Assembly (NCBI GenBank): GCA_012931725.1
Contig: CM022949.1
Location: 61,752,106-61,816,105, forward strand
Origin: Litsea cubeba
Taxonomy: Eukaryota > Streptophyta > Magnoliopsida > Laurales > Lauraceae
DNA length: 64,000 bases
Direction: 5' to 3'
Under the pieces are notes generated by a model, which worked only from the letters and a program-made list of their open reading frames with translations, had not been told where the DNA came from and searched no databases. Both the position numbers and the translations under genes were made by a program. This document shows positions 44,387 to 55,974 of this stretch, one piece after another; the stretch's first letter is position 1, and each line of letters opens with the position of its first letter.

Positions 44387-45352
44387 TGTTAGTTTTATGG
44401 ACTCAATCCAGTAGTTGATATAATAATTTGATTAATTTCTTTATTTATCAATATATTATTGCTTACCTTTCATGAGATGAATGATGTTTTATTATTTACT
44501 CGCACATAACCAATACGAATGACATGATGGTTCATGAGATGAACCGGAGTCCACAAGTATATTAGATGTAACACATGTGTATGGATGAGATCCACATAAA
44601 GAGAGACTTGTGTAACAAATCTTATACTTAAATATCTTCACAACTAGTGATGAGATTGGACATCTCATCTGACAAGGTTACAGTACTTTGATCACTATCA
44701 GATAGTGCGATTTGTCTTGATCATCAGAATGAGAGATTCTGGATCATAGTGCTGGTGCATTGGATGTATTGAAGGACCATGAGAAGCACCTTATGAACAC
44801 TGTCTTTAACTTAAGGTCTGCTCTCATAATTCCCTAGCAATAGGCTCTCGATCCTGAGACATTAATGAACTCAAGTTTCTATCTATTCATTTGCTTTGAG
44901 TCACAAATGAGTGAGGCCAACTATAGCTCAACTACTCGGTGATTTGGGTACGTGGTAGTAAAGCTGTGGGAACACTTAATGGTCAAGATGAAATCTATGT
45001 TTAATATCCCCTTGTGCCAATTAATGGCTTTATTATTGGTAAGTACGCACCCATTCCGATTAAGAGTTAATTGGAAAGGTACTTATGATCATTATAATTA
45101 ATTGGGGCTCAAGGATAATAAGATATAGATCTAGTTTGAAAGACAGGTCCAACTGATCCATGGATATTGATTGAGGGGTCTACTTGTGGTAATAGAGAAG
45201 TTTAGGGTCTTCTATGTAATATTCCTAAGACTAGAGTTCAATTGCATTTATATAGTGGAGTTATTTGCAATTAACTATGAGCCCGAAGTATACATGAGAT
45301 GGGGGTCACGAGTCCCAGTTGGAGTCTGCTTTCTATGGAATCCCTAGTTGCG
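44387..45352 (+). repeat. Truncated copia LTR (family of 47850), 5' 966 bp
   Basis: TGTTAGTTTTATGGACTCAA and the next ~960 bp match the LTRs at 47850, 50939 and 58215 (inverted). The match ends near TGGAATCCCTAGT at about 45352; beyond that the sequence is unrelated. It is either a truncated LTR or a recombinant subfamily. Confidence 0.8.
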
Positions 45353-47849
45353 ATGTCCGTGACCTTATAATTGGGTTAGTTGGGCCCAATATCAGGCCCT
45401 GACCCGTTTAATTTATTATTATTATAATTAATTATATTTTAGATATTTAAGTGGGTTTAGATCATGAACAAGTTTCTTTTAGCACTAGAATAGTGTCTGT
45501 GAAGTTTCGTTTGATTCCAAGTTCATTTGATCCTAGTAGGGGGTAGTTTGCAATTTAGGGAAAATTGAGTGTTTTCCGAATTATTCCAAACGTCGTGATT
45601 TTTGAGTTCCTTGGAAAGCTTTCGTCGAGCTGATCATTTTTGTCTCTTGACTAGTCTTTATTCGGCGATCAGAAATCTTTCAAGTGGGCCATTCTTCACC
45701 GGACCCGCTTAAAGGGGCAACTTAGTATTTTCCTTCATTTCTTTTTTTTAAGCAAGGATTAGCCCTAATCCTATTTCGTTCTCTGCAACGAAAGCAACAG
45801 CAACCCCTTTCTTCTTCCTCTTCTCTTCTCAAAACAGAACTCTAGTCCAGAAGACTACTCTCGAAGATCCGAACCGCTAATCTTCATTCTGTCGATTTCC
45901 TCTTTCTTCGGGTACCAAATTGGTAAGATTCCTCTCAATATCATATTTTTATTTTATCTTCTCTTTGGTTAGATTAGGTCCAATCTTGATCATTTTCCTT
46001 TCTTTCTTCTCCTTTGCATTCTAGGTGTGTAATTGGTCGGGTTAGATTGTCGATCTCTGGGTAGAAAGGCTTGTCCTCGAATTTTGCCCAATTTCTATCT
46101 TCTTCTTGGTTGACGCAAGTAGATATGCAATTCATAATTTATATGTCTGTATTATTTCTATTGATTGCTAATGTTTCATGTTAGAATACCTTAATTCCAA
46201 GCATGTTTTGATTTGGGGATTATACATGTTAGGTATTGATTTGGGATTTAGATTTGTTAATTCTAAAATTGGAAATCCTTTATTATGTATTTGATTCAAT
46301 TGATAGAATGGATGGAATGGATGGATGGAATGAATGGATTGTTGGGAAGAGCAGGAGGCTCTATCTTATGCAGGTGGTAGCCTTTGGAAAGGCTGGGAAA
46401 TGGAGGAGATTGATTAGGGGCAGAAGGGTTTCATAAATGGCCTGAAACTGCACTGATCGCGCACTGTCGGTTAACCGAAAACAGAAGTTCGGTTAGCCAA
46501 ACTCTGTGTCGGTCAACCGAAACCCCAATTCGGTCAGAAAACCAAAGAGCAATTTATTAGTCTCTGGTGAACGTCGGTTAGCTCACGGCTCGGTGTCAGT
46601 TAGCCTAACCCATCTCGTCGGTCAGCCGAACCCTAGTTCGGTCAGAAAACCTGAGAGAGGATTTTTCAGCTGTTTGAGTTCGGTCAGCCGAACTCAAGGT
46701 TCGGTTAACCGAGGGTTGACCGAGGCTTAAACGAAATTGCCATTTTTGCCTTGTTTATTTAAGATTGATACTCTTAACCTAGGATTTTGGACTTAGATGT
46801 TGGAAACCCCTAATCTACTATTACATGACCATAAATGGGATTGAAATCGAAACACGTGGCTTGATGTGGATTCGATTGGTTGTCTAGGTATTCGTGTATT
46901 ACATATGATAACCAAATACGTATGGAACTGAATCATCCGATACTTGACATGATTGTACACCAAGGGATTTCCATAAGAGTATCATCGATCCAAATTCCAC
47001 ACGTACTTTGTTAGGATTTGTGGAATACATGGATAACACCATTTGCCTATGATTGGATTGTAATTCCTCATTGACTTGTAACTTGTATCCGTCGTTTATA
47101 TTCCTTGTACATTCTCTTGGCATAACATACTTAATTAATTATGAGACATAAATCATTGTAGGATTTAGGACTTGGACCTGACTTAGAATGTACCTTAGGA
47201 ACCTGTGTTATGTCTTAATAAACATGACTGGCTAGCATGGAAAGGGATCATCGTGTGTTGTACTTGACTTGTATTTTCTTGAATGAGATAATCCCGTACA
47301 TTAAGTTAGTCAGACTTGCTTGTCTTGTCTGTTCGTGTGTCAACACCACTACATTATTATTTGCATATCATGGCTATCTGTAGTTTTGGGTATTATTGAC
47401 GGGCCGGTAACTCAGTCATCGGGATGGGCAGTCGGCGTTCGACGGCGTCCATGGCATTGAAAAGCTAGGAGCGGGCTTGGACCGTGCTGCTATTCCCAGG
47501 ACCGGGAGCTAGGATCCCACTGGAGCAGGACTTTGGTATCAGCAGTCATGTCTGGATTGTTACTGGTACCCTGGGAGGTGGCTTGGACATCCTCAGTGTC
47601 TCCCTCTCGTTTCTTGTTTTACATTGCATAGATAGTGGTTATTGCTAGATGATTGCCAGGATTCCTTTTATTGTTTCTATTGATTATTATTCTCGCTTTA
47701 TGCCTAGCCTCGCATTCCTTGTATTCATATGATCATGTACTTATCATATTCTATATTTGATGAATGTCATGTTTATTATGCTTTGCTTATCTATTGCTCA
47801 ATATGTCGTTGACTCTGTTCCCTGGTGTGCAGACACGTCAGGTGGTTAC
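45353..47849 (+). other. Unclassified LTR/promoter-like DNA
   Basis: No coding. It contains a plant leader-like CT-rich stretch followed by a donor-like GGTAAGAT (about 45800-45930), GGAATGGATG simple repeats near 46305-46340, a cluster of TCGGTTAACCGA-type boxes (46465-46735) and a GC-richer patch at 47395-47580. The layout resembles a gypsy LTR, but no terminal repeat is seen in the window. Confidence 0.4.
46465..46735. repeat. Cluster of TCGGTTAACCGA-type palindromic boxes
   Basis: At least eight copies of TCGGTTAACCGA, TCGGTCAACCGA, TCGGTCAGCCGAA or half-boxes TTCGGTCAG in 270 bp. Several are perfect or one-mismatch palindromes. Confidence 0.85.
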
Positions 47850-49608
47850 TGTTAGTTTTATGGACTCAATCCAGTAGATGATATAATAAATTGATTAATT
47901 TCTTTATTTATCAATATATATTCATGCTTTCCTTTCATGAGATGAATTGTGATTTATTATATACTTGCACATAACCAATACGAATGAAATGATGGTTCAT
48001 GAGATGAACCAGAATCCACAAGTATATTAGATGTAACACATGTGTATGGATGAGATCCACATACAAGAGACATGTGTAGCAAATCTTATACTTAAATATC
48101 TTCACAACCAGTGATGAGATTGGACATCTCATACTGACAAGGTTGCAGCACTTTGATCATTATGAGATAGTGTGATTTGTCTCGATCATCATAATGGAAG
48201 ATTCTGGATCATAGTGCTGGTACATTGGATGTATTGAAAGACCATCAGAAGCACCTTATAAACACTGTCTTTACTTTAAGGTATGCTCTCATAATTCCCT
48301 AGCAATAGGCTTTCAATCCTGAAACATTAATGAACTCAAGTTTCTATCTATTCATTTGCTTTGAGTCACCAATGAGTGAGGACAACTGTAGGTCAACACC
48401 TCGGTGATTTGGGTACGTTGTAGTAAGACTATGGGAACATTCAATGGTCAAGATGCAATCTATCTCTAATATCCCCTATGCCAATTAATGGATTTATCAT
48501 TGGTAAGTGCGCACTCATTCAGATTAAGAGTTAATTGGAAAGGTACCTATGATCATTATAATTAATTGGGGCTCAAGGATAATAAGATGCGGATCTGGTT
48601 TGGAAGAGTGGTCCAATTGATCCATGGATATTGATAGAGGGGCCTACTTCTGGTAATGTGGAAGTTTAGGGTCTTCTATGTAATATTTCTCAGACTGGAG
48701 TTCAATTGCATTTATATAGTGGAGTTATTTGCAATTAACTGTGGGCCCGGATTGCACATGAGATGTGGGGTCGTGAGTCCCAGTTGGAGCCAACTTTTTA
48801 AGGAATCCTCAGTGGTCCCCATGCTAGCCTATTAAGATACTAATTCTAGTTGAACTCTAAAAAAATATATACTATTTCTATTTGAAGTGAGACTTCTAAT
48901 AGTGGTAATAGTAAAATTACTAATTTTAGTAGAAGTGAGACTTTTATTTTAATTAGAAAAGAGAAAGTTACTAATTCTTAATTGAAGTAAGACTTCTATT
49001 TCAATTAGTAAAGAAGAGGTTGCTTTAAGCTATAAATATATGAGGAAAGAGAGGTGGACACTTCTTATGCCATTTCTAAGGACTCACGCCCAAGGCTTTT
49101 AGGTGCAAGTGTTGCATGTCCAGCCCTCTCTCTCTCTCTCTCTCTCTTAGTGCAAGTTGTTGCACACCCCTCCTCTTTGTGCAAGAGTTGCACACACTTT
49201 CTCTTCTAGTTCCTCCTTTAAGTTTCCTAGTAGTTTTCTCTTGGAGATCCCACTATCTTCTTGAGAAAAAAAGAATCTAATACGGGTCATAGCGAGGAAG
49301 ATCAAGAGGTCTTGGAGATCCCTATTTGATAAGTGAAAGAGTTTCATCATCAAAGAAATACGCAACTTCTCCATTAGAGCCAACCAAGCTCCAAAGGTAA
49401 TTTACTTCCTTGCATGTTGTAGATTATTATGGATGCTTGTTAGTTGCTGGTTTTCTATCTTCTAGATAGAGTTATTTACTGATCTGATGGCTGAGATTGA
49501 GGGTATGCATCCTAGATTGGGTTTTGTTGCCTTCTGGATAGATGATCCCAGCATCAAGTGGGTCAAAAGTTTTTGAAATCTATCCTAGAGGCCCACCTAT
49601 TGCCAACA
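47850..49608 (+). repeat. 5' LTR of copia element B (1759 bp)
   Basis: TGTTAGTTTTATGG ... TTGCCAACA. U3 holds three GAAGTGAGACTTC-like hairpin boxes (48883, 48932, 48983) before TATAAATA at 49031-49038; a CT microsatellite lies at 49126-49147. The primer-binding site follows two bases after the end. Confidence 0.93.
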
Positions 49609-49610
49609 AT

Positions 49611-49622
49611 TGGTATCAGAGC
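49611..49622 (+). promoter_or_regulatory. Primer-binding site (initiator-Met tRNA), element B
   Basis: TGGTATCAGAGC two bases downstream of the LTR, the standard plant copia site. Confidence 0.95.
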
Positions 49623-50933
49623 CTTACCTCATCTCTAATCATGTTAGATCAGTAAGCATGTTCTAATCTGAGCATGAGATGCGAAGAGGATAGAGCAAGG
49701 GCTATGTCAGGATTAGTTTTGATGGATTTGCTTGGATAATTAGTAGATCCATGTTTGGATAGTCACAAAGTGGTTTAATAATGTTGGATGGATGATAGGA
49801 AGCCATTGAAACACTTTAGAAGCGATTTGAAAAAGACTGGGCATGATTTTCAAAAACCCAAAAAATATGGGTTCGTCAGTTCGGTCGACCGAGACCCGTG
49901 CTCGGTCGACTGAGTGGGTGTAGGTCGGTCAACCGAGGTCACTGTTCCAGCTATGCCGATTTTAAGTTTTTTCAAAATCTAGATCTTTTTTGGCCTCCTA
50001 TTTTTCCAACATTGTTTGGCAGCCTACTTGTGTGTTTTGTATGGTTGTATGAGATACTAATATGCAGGTTATCTTGTCCTCTCCATGTGGCCCACAAGTC
50101 TTTTACTTTCTATATATGGTTGTTGATTTATTTTTTATAATTTGTAAAGGGCATCATGGTTTCCTTGGTTTCTCGGTTTAGGGTAAGCCATGGTGAAATT
50201 CCCTGAGCCTTTTTTTATTTCCATTAGTAGATTACAATGTAAGTCTCATCGTAGAGACATATGAATTTATGTAATTTTCTAAATTTGTAAATTCTGGCAA
50301 TGTCCGAGATGAAGAAGGAAAGTGCAGTTGGACTCCTAATCAAAGAGTTTGAAGATTACCAAAAGAACTTTGGAGTTTCCCAAAGAGTTTGTGGAATTCC
50401 AAAATTTTGAAAAGTCTAGAAGTCCAAGAAGTCTATTCCGCTTGGGCAATGTGGAGGAGAGGACTAGTTTCTATTTTTGTATTTTCTTTTTATGGATAAA
50501 TGCTTAATTTAGAAAGTATCCAAACTTAACAAGTTACTAAAATTGGTCAAATCAAATAAATTTTTGGAAATAGTTCTAATTAGTGTTGATGACCCATGAG
50601 ATGGATTCATTGGTAACATTAATTTAAGAAACTGGACTTTCCTTAAAATAACTTGACTTGGAATCAATTTGGTCATATCATGAGATGATTTGATGTTCAT
50701 ATTTATATATGTGGGACCTAATACCTTAAATGGAAATCCTCAATTCAAAAATATTACGTGGGAGCGGGGCATTTAAATTAAGAAATCCCCATGATTTTCC
50801 ACCATAGGTCCATTGTAAGGAAAGTATCAGCCTCGCGCCACCAAGAGTGTGGCCGTTCCTTCGGAGGGCTTTTCCTTGTCTGGCTACTAGATATGGATCT
50901 CTAATGGATAGTGTTCGTGAGACCGGGTGGGGG
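49623..50933 (+). other. Leader of copia element B, first part
   Basis: Non-coding. Contains TCGGTCGACCGAG (about 49881), CTCGGTCGACTGAG and TCGGTCAACCGAGG boxes within 60 bp. I see no other structure. Confidence 0.6.
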
Positions 50934-52689
50934 CTTACTGCTAGTTTTATGGACTCAATCCAGTAGATGATATAATAAATTGATTAATTTCTTTATTTAT
51001 CAGTATATTCATACTTTTCTTTCATGAGATGAATTGCGATTTATTATATACTTGCACATAACCAATACGAATAACATGATGGTTCATGAGATGAACCGGA
51101 GTCCACAAGTATATTAGATGTAACACATGTGTATGGATGACATCCACATACGGGAGACATGTGTGACAAATCTTATACTTAAATATCTTCACAACCAGTG
51201 ATGAGACTGGACATCTCATACTGACAAGGTTACAACACTTTGATCACTATGAGATAGTGTGATTTGTCTCTATCATCAGAATGGAGGATTCTGGATTATA
51301 GTGCCAGTACATTGGATGTATCGAAGGACCATGAGAAACACCTTATAAACACTGTCTTTATTCTAAGGTCTGCTCTCATAATTCCCTAGCAATAGGCTCT
51401 CAATACTGAGATATTAATAAACTCAAGTTTCTATCTATTCATTTGCTTTGAGTCACCAATGAATGAGGCCAACTGTAGGTCAACACCTTGGTGATTTGGG
51501 TACGTGGTAGCAGAGCTGTGGGAACATTCAATGGTCAAGATGGAATCTATCTCTAATATCCCCTTGTGCTAATTAATGGATTTATCATTGGTAAATGCGC
51601 ACACATTCTGATTAAGAGTTAATTGAAAATGTACCTATGATCATTATAATTAATTGGGGCTCAAGGATAATAAGATATGGATCTAGTTTGGAAGACAGGT
51701 CCAATTGATCCATGGATATTGATAGAGGGGTCTTCTTATGGTAATGTGGAAGTTTAGGGTTTTCTATGTAATATTCCTACGACTGGAGTTCAATTGCATT
51801 TATATAGTGGAGTTATTTGCAATTAACTGTGGGCCCGGATTACACATGAGATGTGGGGTCGCAAGTCCCAGTTGGAGTCAGCTTTCTAAGGAATCCCTAG
51901 TGGTCCCCATGCTAGCCCAATTATTAGAAAGTATCTAATTCTAGTTGAACTCGAAAAGGAAAGTTACTATTTCTATTTGAAGTGAGACTTCTAATAGTGG
52001 TAATAGTAGACTTACTAATTTTAGTAGAAGTGAGACTTCTATTTTAATTAGAAAGGAATTGGAAAGTTACTAATCATATTTGAAGTGAAACTTCTAATTA
52101 TGATATGGTATGTTACTAATTAATGAAAGTAAGACTTCTATTGTAATTAATAAAGAGGAGGCAACTTGAAAAAGTTATAAATAGAGGAGAGGAGGACTGG
52201 ACGTCCAATGCATGCTCCATATCTCTAGTGCAAGTGTTGCACGAGTTTTTCCTCTTTTCCCTCTTCTAGTTCTCTTTCTAGTTCCTCCCTAGAGTTCCTA
52301 GTAGTTTTCTCTTGGAGATCCCACCATCTTCTTGATAAAAAGGAGAATCTGATACGGGTCATAGCGTGGAAGATCAAGAGGTCTTGGAGATTCCTATTTG
52401 ATTAGTGAAAGCGTTTCATCATCAAAGAAAGACGCAACTTCTCCATTAGAGCACAACCGAGCTCCAAAGGTATAATCCACGTCCTTGCATGTTGTAGATT
52501 ATTATGGATGCTTATTAGTTGCTATTTCTATCTTCTAGATAGATTGTATTTACTGATCATGATGGCTGAGATGGAGGGTTTACTTCCTAGATTGGGTTTT
52601 ATAGCCTTCTGGATAGTTGATCCCTGAATCAAGTGGGTCAAAAGTTTTTGAAACCTATCCTAGAGGCCCACCCTATTTCCAACACTTAC
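50934..52689 (+). mobile_element. Solo LTR of the same copia family with CTTAC target duplication
   Basis: LTR 50939-52684 (TGCTAGTTTT ... TTTCCAACA) flanked on both sides by CTTAC (50934-50938 and 52685-52689). No internal sequence, so it is a product of LTR-LTR recombination after insertion. U3 has hairpin boxes at 51980, 52027, 52082 and 52124 and a TATAAATA at 52176-52183. Confidence 0.95.
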
Positions 52690-53091
52690 TCCCCTAGGAG
52701 GAGCTGCTCGCAACGGTTGTCATGCAATGCTTGTTGGTGGGTCACACTTAGCTAAAATAATGATGTAGTATCCCCTAGGATTTGCCTCATGTATTTTAGA
52801 AACTAAAGCTAATCGGGAGTCATATATTATTTGGTATGAGATACCTAGATGATAATGAATGATGGGGATCATGGATAGTTAGTCTTAATTCCAATTTTGA
52901 CAAACTTTGATCCGCACCAATCCAAGGACATTTGCATTCCCTTAGGAGGCATGCCCGAAGGAATTAGGATTCCGATGTATTCTAAATTTAGTGGTTATGA
53001 GGATTCCCACATGAATTTGGTAGAATACTAAACCCAATGTCATTTATATTCTTGTATTGAATGTATGGTTATGTGCAACAATTTATTCAAC
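52690..53091 (+). other. Leader of copia element B, second part
   Basis: Non-coding; matches the inverted leader of element D at 63617-64000, which shows both belong to one family. Confidence 0.85.
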
Positions 53092-53411
53092 ATGAATTCA
53101 AATACTTTCAATCCACTTGTGACCATCCTCAACCATAATAAGTTGATGGGATCCAACTATTAAGATTGGAAAAGGAACCTGGATATTATCCTGACAGCTT
53201 CAGGATGCAGATATGTCCTTACCATACCCTCCCTTCCTGAGCCTGAGCCTGAGCCTGATGCACCACAGGATGTGAAAGACCTTTACACCAAGTGGACCAA
53301 AGACAATGAGATGGCTAGATGTTTTATTCAGGCATCCATGTCTAGTGTTTTGCAAGATCAACATCAATCCTATAAGTTAGCATACGATATTATATTAAAC
53401 TTAAAGGAGAT
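53092..53411 (+). pseudogene. gag: gag fragment of copia element B
   Basis: ATG 53092, MNSNTFNPL then NKLMGSNY, a TAA in the following codon, DWKRNLDIIL, and MARCFIQASMSSVLQ. About 107 codons, collinear with the element D gag, then cut by the Tat LTR at 53412. Confidence 0.92.
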
Positions 53412-55974
53412 TGTTGACACCAAAAATGTCACTTTGCCTCTTCAAGATCCAAAAAGCTACATGAAGTTGTAACCTGCCATAAATAGGCATTGCTACTACC
53501 AAAAAATCAAATCTTGTAACAATCAAACAAAAACTGTAAGATCCTTCAAGACAGCCAAAAGAGGACTACACAGGAAGTTTCGGGCCATTTCAAAATCATT
53601 TGGCCTAACTTCGCTTCTCTGACAGCTGAAAAGGAGCTCCCGGCGGCGAAAGCATCGGAGACATCAAATCTTCGATCAGAGCTGATGGATGGTCTCAAAA
53701 TACATCCAAAAGGCTCCACGTTAAGTTCCGAGTCAAACTGACAATGTTTGACCTACATCAACCGTCGAACAGCTAAATCAAGCCTCTCGGCAGCGAGAAC
53801 CACCGAGGCCATTACTCATTTGATAGAGCACATGGACGGCTTTAAAATGCTTACAAAGGGCTACACGTCAAATTTCAGGTCATTTCAACAACATTTGACT
53901 AGACTTTGACGCTCGAAAGCCAAAACAGGCCTCTCAGTGGTGAAGCTCCTCGGGACCATGGTTTCCAAGACAGCGCCTATGGATCATCTTAAAATGATTC
54001 CAATAGGTTCCCTGTCAAATTTCAAGTCAATCGGACATCGGTTGACCGCACATCAAGCCACGATAAAAATAAGTGTACTGATGATAGGACCCCAAACGAC
54101 TTCAAAAATCAAACAAAAGCCTATGGTTGTTCTTATTTATTGTTCAGGAGGGTTCACCCCAAATTTCAGGTCATTCCGACTTCGTTTGACCCAGTTTCGA
54201 CTTCTGACGGAAAATTGGCAGCTCTGCGCAACAAAGTCTTCGGCTTTCCCGGAAAATTGGAAACTTTGCAATCCGAAATGCAAGATTCTCATCAAGTTTT
54301 CTGCAGGGAAATCAGGCCAATAAAAGATAAAAAATGTCAAGAAAAAATACAGAAGAAAAAAAAAATCGAAAAACATCAAAAGTGGACAGAAAACGGGATA
54401 AAAGGGGAAAAAAAAAAACCCGAGGGTCGCAGACCCAAGCGACCCTGGCCCATGGTCGCCGGTGATCATGGAGTCCGGAATCGCCGGGTGGGCCCCGGAA
54501 GCCCCGTTTTTCATCGTTTTTCGCGATTCGAGCGTCCGACTCCTGGGATTATCCAAAATTCATACTTTTGAGGTGCCAAATCCTATGACATCCGTCAAAA
54601 TCACGGGTCAATCATCAAGAGTATCAAAATCAACATTGATCGCCAACCGGTCAACCAAAAAAGTGTGCTTACCCGACCGATCGAGAAATCGACAGGACAT
54701 ATGGCACCGACCTGCTGTTGGCAACCAATATCTGAAGTTACATGGTCATCCGGTGTCGATCTACATGAAGATCCATCGATGATCATCGCCAGAAGAATCC
54801 CAAAAGACGCGGCACGGCCCGCGACTCTTCAACTGCTCGGCAACCACTTAATGCAATTAATTGACTAGCTTTATTACAGTCATTAATCCATTTCTTTCAA
54901 CGGCCCAATCAGAAGCAAGCATCCGGGAGTTACAAGTCAATTGATTCATGGCATTTAACCCATGAAACTCCTCCCATCATGGCGATTAAAGGCGATTAAA
55001 TGCCCTTAATCTCATCCGGCCAATCAGAAGCTAAGAAAAAGGAGTTACAAAATAAAGGAATTAAATCCTGTAACTCCTCCCATTATGCGGATTAATGACA
55101 ATAAAAGCCCATAAACTCTCCTAAATGGCTACCAAGAGCCTATAAATAGGAGACAACCCCAAGCATTCCAGATAGACTACAGAAAATCCAGAAATTCAGA
55201 CAGAAAAAGGCATCAGAAATCTAAAAGAAAGAAAGAGAGAAAACTCTGTGAAAGTTCTACACCGGCCACCACTACAAGGTGACAAAAGTCCCTTGGGGGT
55301 ACCCCCCCCCCAAGGTCCTTGCCTTCTCCTTCTGCCTCCAATGGCTTAGATGTGGCTTTTCAGCCCGTCTACTTAGCTTTTTATTGGACATAGGACCTCC
55401 TCTTGGTCTTTGTCCTCTAAAAATCTGAGGTTATAACCAAGCCAAGTGAATCAAAAGCATCTTCTGTTCTCATCTGCATGGATGATGGTGAAGTCCACAT
55501 ATGGCTTGCAACCATCAATTTGAACGAGTTCCCCATAATCTCCTGAGAAGTTAGATCCTCCTTTTCTTGCTTTTCATTGTAGTTTGTATTTTTCCAAAAG
55601 AGACAAAATCACAACTTTTTTCTTTCATTATTGATAAGAATTGTAAATTGGCTATAAACGCCAAAATCGGCTATGAACACCAAAATCGGCTATAAATGCT
55701 AAGAAAATCGCCTTTCACGGCAAACCAAGAAAAATGTCTCTTTTCTTAAATATATGTGCAATGGAAAACTTGAAAGAAGTTGATTTCCTTTTTACTTACG
55801 AAGGTTGATCTCCGGATCACCACTTGTAATTCCAATTAAAATAGAAAATTTGGCACACCCACACAAAAAGATGTTGATGCACGCCTTTGCCCCCAGGTTA
55901 CGAAAGGGTCGGATCCAACGGACTCCCACGTCCGCCGACCTCATTAGAACCGAGCAATGAAGCACTATCCATCA
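53412..55974 (+). repeat. 5' LTR of Tat copy 2 (2563 bp)
   Basis: TGTTGACACC ... TATCCATCA. TATA box at 55141-55148, GC hairpin at 55289-55316, CGGCTATAAACGCC-type units at 55648-55702. Confidence 0.95.

Larger units (their letters stand above)
47850..53411 (+). mobile_element. Copia element B (5' part): LTR, leader, start of gag
   Basis: LTR 47850-49608, TGGTATCAGAGC primer site at 49611-49622, a long leader interrupted by a solo LTR of the same family (50939-52684), and the gag start at 53092. The second Tat copy cuts it at 53412; the rest is not in the window. Confidence 0.88.

Noticed and set aside
47535..47548. TTTGGTATCAGCAG as a primer-binding site
   Set aside because: Only a partial match to TGGTATCAGAGC and no LTR end next to it.
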